Source of the DNA: Microbacterium arborescens
GTDB taxonomy: Bacteria > Actinomycetota > Actinomycetes > Actinomycetales > Microbacteriaceae
Assembly: GCA_003339645.1 (NCBI GenBank)
Contig: QNUV01000099.1
Span: 62,001-126,000, forward strand
Length of the DNA stretch: 64,000 nucleotides
Direction of reading: 5' to 3'
Below are positions 59,601 through 64,000 of the stretch, piece after piece; within the stretch, counting starts at the first letter, position 1; every line of letters starts with the position of its first letter. The notes beneath the pieces were generated by a model. It worked only from the letters and a program-made list of their open reading frames with translations, had not been told where the DNA came from and did not search any database. Position numbers and translations under genes: made by a program.

Positions 59601-60605
59601 TCAGGGCTTCGTGAGCTCGGGCGTCGGCTCGCCCGGAAGCGGCACGGTCGCCGTCGGCGTCGGCATGGGGATCGGCGCCGGCAGCGGTGTGCGCGGAAGG
59701 GCGTAGGTCCGCACGATCGGGCGGCGCCGCAGCACGTACTCGACGGCGAGGCAGTAGCCCCCGAGCAGCAACGTCGAGGTGGCGAAGCTCACCCAGCCGA
59801 CATCCGCCGCCGTCGGGTCGGCTCCCGCAGCGATTCCGGTCGCGAAGGCCAGCAGGTTGTTGACGATGTGCACCGCGATCGCGGCCTCGAGTCCGCCCGT
59901 GCGCCACGTGAGCCAGCCCGCGGCGATCGCGAAGAGCGCGACGGCTGCCTGACCGACGGGGTCGTAGAGGTGCCCGATGACGAAGAGGGGAACGGGAAGC
60001 AGGATGGCGAACAGCGGATGCCGCAGCCACCGCCCGATCGCCTGCATCAGGTAGCCGCGGAAGACGTACTCCTCGGCTGCGGCCTGGACCGGAACGACGA
60101 GGACGACCACGAGCAGGCTCAGCCACAGGGTCGCGCCCGCCGGCGGCGTCAGTGCGGCTGCGCCCTCCTCGGCCGGGAGCAGCGCCGTGACGACCGTGAC
60201 GACGACCGCCATAGCCATGGCGAGCGCGACGCAGACGAGCAGCCAGCGCCAGCGCAACCGCCCGAAGACGGCGGAGGCGAACCCGAGGCGACGACCGTTG
60301 ACGATGAGCGACGCGAGCAGGTACGCGGGCAGCAGCAGCGCGATCGCGCCGAGGCCGAGAAGCAGTGACAGCGGGTCGCCGACATCCAGCGCTCCGCCAT
60401 CGCGCAGGACGTCGTTGAGCGCGCGTGCCGCGTCATCGCTCGACAACGCGATGAGCAGGGCGGCGAGCGCGACCACGATCACCATGACGAGGTAGAGGAC
60501 GATGCCGAGGGCGCCCACCGCGAGCGGGGTCCACCATCCCGAGCGACGACGTGCGAACACGAGCCGGTGGAATGCGAGACGGTCGGAATCGATCGGACGC
60601 GGCAT
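59601..60605 (-). CDS. CPBP family intramembrane metalloprotease
   Basis: A 334-residue protein with about eight helices and the CPBP (Abi) motifs: AAAEEYVFRGYLMQ (EExxxR, about residue 180), LFVIGHLYDP (first His) and AVHIVNNLLAF (second His). A Pro/Thr-rich C-terminal tail follows. CPBP proteins are Rce1-like membrane proteases; some give bacteriocin self-immunity. Substrate unknown. It converges with the XPB helicase gene and is divergent from the response regulator. Confidence 0.9.
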   Translation of the reverse strand: MPRPIDSDRLAFHRLVFARRRSGWWTPLAVGALGIVLYLVMVIVVALAALLIALSSDDAARALNDVLRDGGALDVGDPLSLLLGLGAIALLLPAYLLASLIVNGRRLGFASAVFGRLRWRWLLVCVALAMAMAVVVTVVTALLPAEEGAAALTPPAGATLWLSLLVVVLVVPVQAAAEEYVFRGYLMQAIGRWLRHPLFAILLPVPLFVIGHLYDPVGQAAVALFAIAAGWLTWRTGGLEAAIAVHIVNNLLAFATGIAAGADPTAADVGWVSFATSTLLLGGYCLAVEYVLRRRPIVRTYALPRTPLPAPIPMPTPTATVPLPGEPTPELTKP

Positions 60606-60693
60606 GCCTCCATCCTCTCGCGACCCTTACCAGGTCGACCCGCTGCGGCGCGATATCCAGCAAACCGATGGGATCCGGTGCCAGTATGGGCCT

Positions 60694-61386
60694 ATGACAG
60701 CACCGCGCATTCTCGTCGTGGACGACGAACCGAACATCCGTGACCTGCTGATCACCGGGCTGAAGTTCGCCGGATACCAGGTCCGCGCCGTGGGCAACGG
60801 AGCGCAGACGATCTCGGCGGTGCTCGAGGAGGAGCCCGACCTGATCGTGCTCGACGTGATGCTGCCCGACATGAACGGCTTCAGCGTCACCAAGCGCCTG
60901 CGGGGCGCGGGCTACACCGCGCCGATCCTCTTCCTCACCGCGAAGGACGAGACCGAGGACAAGATCGAGGGACTCAACGCCGGCGGCGACGACTACGTCA
61001 CGAAGCCCTTCAGCCTCGACGAGATCGTCGCCCGCATCCAGGCCATCCTCCGCCGCACGATGCAGGCCGACGAGGAGTCGATCATCCGCGCCGGCGAGCT
61101 GACGATGGACCAGGACACGCACGATGTGCAGGTCGGGGACGTCTCGATCGACCTGTCGCCGACGGAGTTCAAGCTGCTGCGCTACCTGATGCTCAACCCC
61201 AACCGCGTGCTGAGCAAGGCGCAGATCCTCGATCACGTGTGGGAGTACGACTTCAACGGCGACGCCGGCATCGTCGAGAGCTACATCTCGTACCTGCGCC
61301 GCAAGATCGACCCGCACTCCTCCGAGCCGCTGATCCAGACCAAGCGCGGCTTCGGCTACATGCTCAAGGCCGACAAGTCGGCGTGA
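60694..61386 (+). CDS. OmpR/PhoB family response regulator
   Basis: A 230-residue regulator: receiver domain with acidic pair in LVVDDEPN, phospho-acceptor Asp54 in IVLDVMLPD, Thr in LFLTAKDE and Lys in YVTKPFS. The winged helix at ~130-228 reads LSPTEFKLLRYLMLNPNRVL and YISYLRRKID, RGFGYML. It resembles the TrcR/MprA-type actinobacterial regulators; assignment to one of them is not secure. It is followed after 19 bp by its histidine kinase gene. The ATG at 60694 begins the receiver; the longer frame is unsupported. Confidence 0.93.
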   Translation: MTAPRILVVDDEPNIRDLLITGLKFAGYQVRAVGNGAQTISAVLEEEPDLIVLDVMLPDMNGFSVTKRLRGAGYTAPILFLTAKDETEDKIEGLNAGGDDYVTKPFSLDEIVARIQAILRRTMQADEESIIRAGELTMDQDTHDVQVGDVSIDLSPTEFKLLRYLMLNPNRVLSKAQILDHVWEYDFNGDAGIVESYISYLRRKIDPHSSEPLIQTKRGFGYMLKADKSA

Positions 61387-61405
61387 TCCGCGGGAGCGCA
61401 GACGC

Positions 61406-63187
61406 CTGAGCGATTCCGCGAACGACGGCGTCACCCGATGGTGGCGCGGCATCAGCCTGCGCACGAAAGTCACGGGCGTCATCGTCACCCTGCTGGCGAT
61501 GGGGCTGATCGCGGCGGGCGTGGGAACGATGATCTTCCTCCGCAACGCGCAGGTCGCGGCTCTCGACGGCAGCCTGCGGTCGTTGGCCCCGACTGACCTG
61601 GCGAGCACGGTGATGGATGTCTCCGTCGAAGACGGAATCGCCCTCTTCGAGGCGAAGGAGTCCCCGGCGCCGACCACCTTCGTCGTGGCGATCTACAGCG
61701 CTGAGGGCGAGCTGCTGTCGGTGGCGGGCGGGCCCGAGTCGATCCGCCCCGATCTTCCCGCCTCGTTCCCTCTCGATCGAACGCTCGTCAAGGGAACGGA
61801 GCCGTTCGAGCTCCCCGCCCGCCAGGGGAACGGGACCTTCCACGCGAGCGTCGACATCCTCCAGCCTGAGGGATCGCGAGAGAGCTACACGCAGCTCGTC
61901 GCGCTGCCGCTGACCTCGGTGACGCAGACCGTCGCGAACTTCATCAGCATCTACACCGTGATCGCCGCCCTCATCCTCGTGGCCGGTGCTCTCGGCACCC
62001 GCTGGCTCGTGACCCTCACCTTCCGCAGCCTCAGCCAGGTCGAGGAGACGGCGATGACGATCGCGGCCGGCGACCTGAGCCAGCGCATGGGCGACATCTC
62101 TCCCGGCACCGAGGTCGGCCGGCTGAAGATCGCCATCAACGCGATGCTCGACCGCATCGACACCGCCCTGGCCCAGCGCGACGCCACGGTCCAGCAGATG
62201 CGGCGGTTCATCGGCGACGCCAGCCACGAGCTGCGCACGCCGCTGGTGACGGTCCGCGGATATGCGGAGCTGTACCGCATGGGTGCGATCACCGACGCCG
62301 AGCACACCGCGCAGTCGATGGAGCGGATCGAGAAGGAGGCCGTCCGGATGAGCGGCCTCGTCGAGGACCTCCTGGCCCTCGCGCGCCTCGACGAACGCCG
62401 AGACCTGGTCATCACCCCCGTCGACCTGCGTCCGATCGCCCGTGATGCGGCGCTCGACACGCGAGCCGCAGCTCCCGAGCGCCAGGTGTCGGTGATCGAG
62501 TACTCCGATGAGACGTTGACCGTGGATCTGCCGACGGACACCGGGGCCGGGGCGACGGCCAAGCGCTCCGGCGGCGCCCGCAATCGCACGGGCCAGACGC
62601 TCGCCCGCCTGCGGCGACGTCCGAAGGACGACCGCGGCGCCCGCTCGGGATCGGAGTCGGGTTCGACGTCGCGGAAGGCGGATGCCGCGTCGGCGAGCAC
62701 CTCGTCCGCCGCGGCCGCCGACACGAAGCCTCTGCTGCAGCCGGCCGAGCCGCCGCTCGTCCCCGTCGTGCTCGGCGACGAGAACCGCATCCGCCAGGTC
62801 GTAGCGAACCTCATCGGCAACGCCCGGCGCTACAGCCCCGAGGGCACTCCGATCGAGATCGCCGTGGGCCTGGACCGTGACGCCCGCATGGGATGGATCT
62901 CGGTGATCGATCACGGCGAAGGCATCCCGGAACCGCTGCGCGAGAAGATCTTCCAGCGGTTCTGGCGCGCCGACACGTCGCGCACGCGCGAGACCGGCGG
63001 GTCCGGCCTCGGCCTGTCGATCGTCGCGTCGATCGTCGAGGCGCTGCACGGCTCGATCGATGTCCAGGCTACGCCCGGCGGCGGCGCGACGTTCCGCGTC
63101 GCATTCCCCCTGGCCGATCGCCGCGAGGCCGCCGAGCACCTCTGGATCGAGACCCAGCCGCTGCCGCGTCTGCGCGACGAGCGCTGA
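61406..63187 (+). CDS. Sensor histidine kinase, probable CTG start
   Basis: A membrane kinase with two helices around an external sensor region (~45-180), HAMP (TAMTIAAGDLSQRM), HisKA with FIGDASHELRTPL (His about 274) and HATPase motifs NLIGNARRYS, DHGEGIPE and GGSGLGLSIV. The first ATG (61499) falls inside transmembrane helix 1 and would delete its first part. Between the last stop of this frame and 61499 there is no ATG, GTG or TTG; CTG at 61406 follows GGGAG by 8 nt and gives LSDSANDG then RWWRGISLRTKV, a normal N-terminus. About 80 low-complexity Arg/Ser/Ala residues (370-450) split the HisKA and ATPase parts. Partner of the upstream regulator. Confidence 0.88.
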   Translation: MSDSANDGVTRWWRGISLRTKVTGVIVTLLAMGLIAAGVGTMIFLRNAQVAALDGSLRSLAPTDLASTVMDVSVEDGIALFEAKESPAPTTFVVAIYSAEGELLSVAGGPESIRPDLPASFPLDRTLVKGTEPFELPARQGNGTFHASVDILQPEGSRESYTQLVALPLTSVTQTVANFISIYTVIAALILVAGALGTRWLVTLTFRSLSQVEETAMTIAAGDLSQRMGDISPGTEVGRLKIAINAMLDRIDTALAQRDATVQQMRRFIGDASHELRTPLVTVRGYAELYRMGAITDAEHTAQSMERIEKEAVRMSGLVEDLLALARLDERRDLVITPVDLRPIARDAALDTRAAAPERQVSVIEYSDETLTVDLPTDTGAGATAKRSGGARNRTGQTLARLRRRPKDDRGARSGSESGSTSRKADAASASTSSAAAADTKPLLQPAEPPLVPVVLGDENRIRQVVANLIGNARRYSPEGTPIEIAVGLDRDARMGWISVIDHGEGIPEPLREKIFQRFWRADTSRTRETGGSGLGLSIVASIVEALHGSIDVQATPGGGATFRVAFPLADRREAAEHLWIETQPLPRLRDER

Positions 63188-63321
63188 GCGGGATGAGGGG
63201 CGCGGCTCCTCCCCCGGCAGCGCCCAGCGTCGCTCTCTCCCCCGTCCGCCCGACCTGCGACCGCAGGCGGTGGGAGGGGCCCTAGCGTGTCGGCATCCCA
63301 TCGCACGACGCAAGGAGCGAC

Positions 63322-63609
63322 ATGGCCATCTTCTCCATCGACAGCGACGCCGTGGCGAGTGCCACCGCCGCCATCCGAGCCACCTCGGGGCGCATCGAGA
63401 GCGACACCGGCGCCATGATGGCGCAGCTGACACAGCTGCAGGGGTCGTGGACCGGAAGCGCCGCACTCGCGTTCCAGGCGGTCGTCGAGCGCTGGCGCGC
63501 CGCCCAGCGCGAAGTCGAAGCGGCGCTCGGCGACATCGGATCGGCGTTGGATGCCGCGGGCCAGCAGTATCTGAACGCCGAGGCTGCGGCCGCCGGCCTC
63601 TTTCGCTGA
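63322..63609 (+). CDS. WXG100 family (ESX-type) small secreted protein
   Basis: A 95-residue helical-hairpin protein with the WXG motif in LQGSWTGSAALAFQA at its centre. WXG100 proteins are dimeric substrates of type VII secretion; no secretion genes lie in the window. AAGGAG lies 7 nt before the ATG, and a TAGCGT hexamer at 63284-63289 may be its -10. It stands alone and converges with groEL, separated by a strong terminator. Confidence 0.92.
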   Translation: MAIFSIDSDAVASATAAIRATSGRIESDTGAMMAQLTQLQGSWTGSAALAFQAVVERWRAAQREVEAALGDIGSALDAAGQQYLNAEAAAAGLFR

Positions 63610-63625
63610 CCCGCCCGGAAACGCG

Positions 63626-63655
63626 GAACGGCCCCTCCCGAAGGAGGGGCCGTTC
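63626..63655. terminator. Bidirectional terminator between the WXG100 gene and groEL
   Basis: A 13-bp perfect inverted repeat GAACGGCCCCTCC with a CGAA tetraloop, between the convergent WXG100 and groEL stops. Confidence 0.88.
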
Positions 63656-63668
63656 TGTCTGCGATGGA

Positions 63669-64000
63669 TCAGAAGTCCATGCCACCCGTGGGGTCGCCCG
63701 CGGGAGCCGGGTTCTTCTCCGGCTTGTCCGCCACGACCGCCTCGGTCGTGAGGAACAGGCCGGCGATCGACGCGGCGTTCTGCAGCGCCGAGCGCGTCAC
63801 CTTGGCGGGGTCGATGATGCCCTGCTCGAACAGGTTGCCGTACTCGCCGGTCGCGGCGTTGAGGCCGTGACCGATCTCGAGCTCGGCGACCTTGTTGGCG
63901 ACGACGCCCGGCTCGAGGCCGGCGTTCAGAGCGATCTGCTTCAGCGGAGCCTCGATCGCGACCTTGACGATGTTCGCGCCGGTCGCCTCGTCGCCCGAGA
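63669..64000 (-). CDS. groEL: Chaperonin GroEL, C-terminal part (start outside the window)
   Basis: The last ~110 residues of a 60-kDa chaperonin read from the window edge: [40 protein letters not shown]-like [38 protein letters not shown] and the ending GDPTGGMDF. This is the equatorial domain of GroEL (HSP60), with the short Gly-Met tail ending in DF rather than a His-rich tail. It folds proteins in a tetradecameric complex. Partial because the gene continues beyond 64000. Confidence 0.95.
   Translation of the reverse strand, partial: SGDEATGANIVKVAIEAPLKQIALNAGLEPGVVANKVAELEIGHGLNAATGEYGNLFEQGIIDPAKVTRSALQNAASIAGLFLTTEAVVADKPEKNPAPAGDPTGGMDF

Noticed and set aside
61364-63685. 773-codon minus-strand open frame opposite the kinase and WXG100 genes
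   Set aside because: Spans two well-supported plus-strand genes and reads as Arg/Gly-rich shadow.

Overview
The window is a stretch of a high-GC Gram-positive chromosome, most likely a Microbacteriaceae member close to Microbacterium. Reasons: GC near 70 % with strong G/C third positions, DUF2510, DUF805 and DUF3027 proteins, an XPB-type helicase next to a helicase-associated protein, an actinobacterial imuA-imuB-dnaE2 mutasome, a DtxR-type regulator, a WXG100 protein and the groEL C-terminus. This is inferred from gene content; no 16S gene is present.

Layout. 1-2.7 kb: 5'-partial ABC1/AarF kinase-like gene, LysR-type HTH miniprotein, VanZ-like protein. 2.7-12.7 kb: carbohydrate locus with a polyol dehydrogenase, a DUF5107-TPR protein, an AraC regulator, a cellulase-like glycosidase and a complete sugar ABC transporter; one 18-bp motif lies upstream of both minus-strand operons. 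12.7-24.7 kb: housekeeping and accessory genes, including a carboxylesterase, a Clp-N/SRPBCC fusion driven by its own HTH gene and two operator palindromes, a YtrA-type GntR operon, an ABC-F ATPase, DUF2510, S4 and LysM proteins and a solitary response regulator. 24.7-30 kb: an AT-richer accessory segment around tRNA-Arg(CCT), with a GIY-YIG/DUF2075 P-loop protein coupled to a MazG-like pyrophosphohydrolase, and a DUF2510-coiled-coil-GIY-YIG protein. 30-32.9 kb: SdpI, GNAT, DUF805 and DUF2087 genes, then a non-coding array of seven copies of a palindromic element (period about 104 bp), with a solitary relative at 30.87 kb. 32.9-36.3 kb: GntR regulator and leuA behind a Leu-rich leader peptide and alternative hairpins. 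36.3-46.3 kb: ArsR-MFS pair, GH13 glycosidase, SOS-boxed imuA-imuB-dnaE2, hemerythrin. 46.4-50.6 kb: GH10 xylanase lipoprotein and an ABC-2 exporter divergent from its TetR regulator. 50.6-64 kb: core genes HNH, M23 peptidase with a structured leader, DtxR, serC, DUF3027, cold-shock protein, helicase-associated protein, XPB helicase, CPBP protease, a two-component system, WXG100 and the groEL end.

Regulation is unusually legible. Palindromes sit in the promoters of the HTH, ArsR, TetR/ABC, GntR/leuA and imuA genes. Many starts have a TANNNT -10 hexamer only 6-8 nt upstream, which predicts leaderless mRNAs. The best leads for new biology are the tandem palindromic array, the GIY-YIG/DUF2075 plus MazG cassette beside the tRNA, the second GIY-YIG gene, and the structured leader of the M23 peptidase gene.
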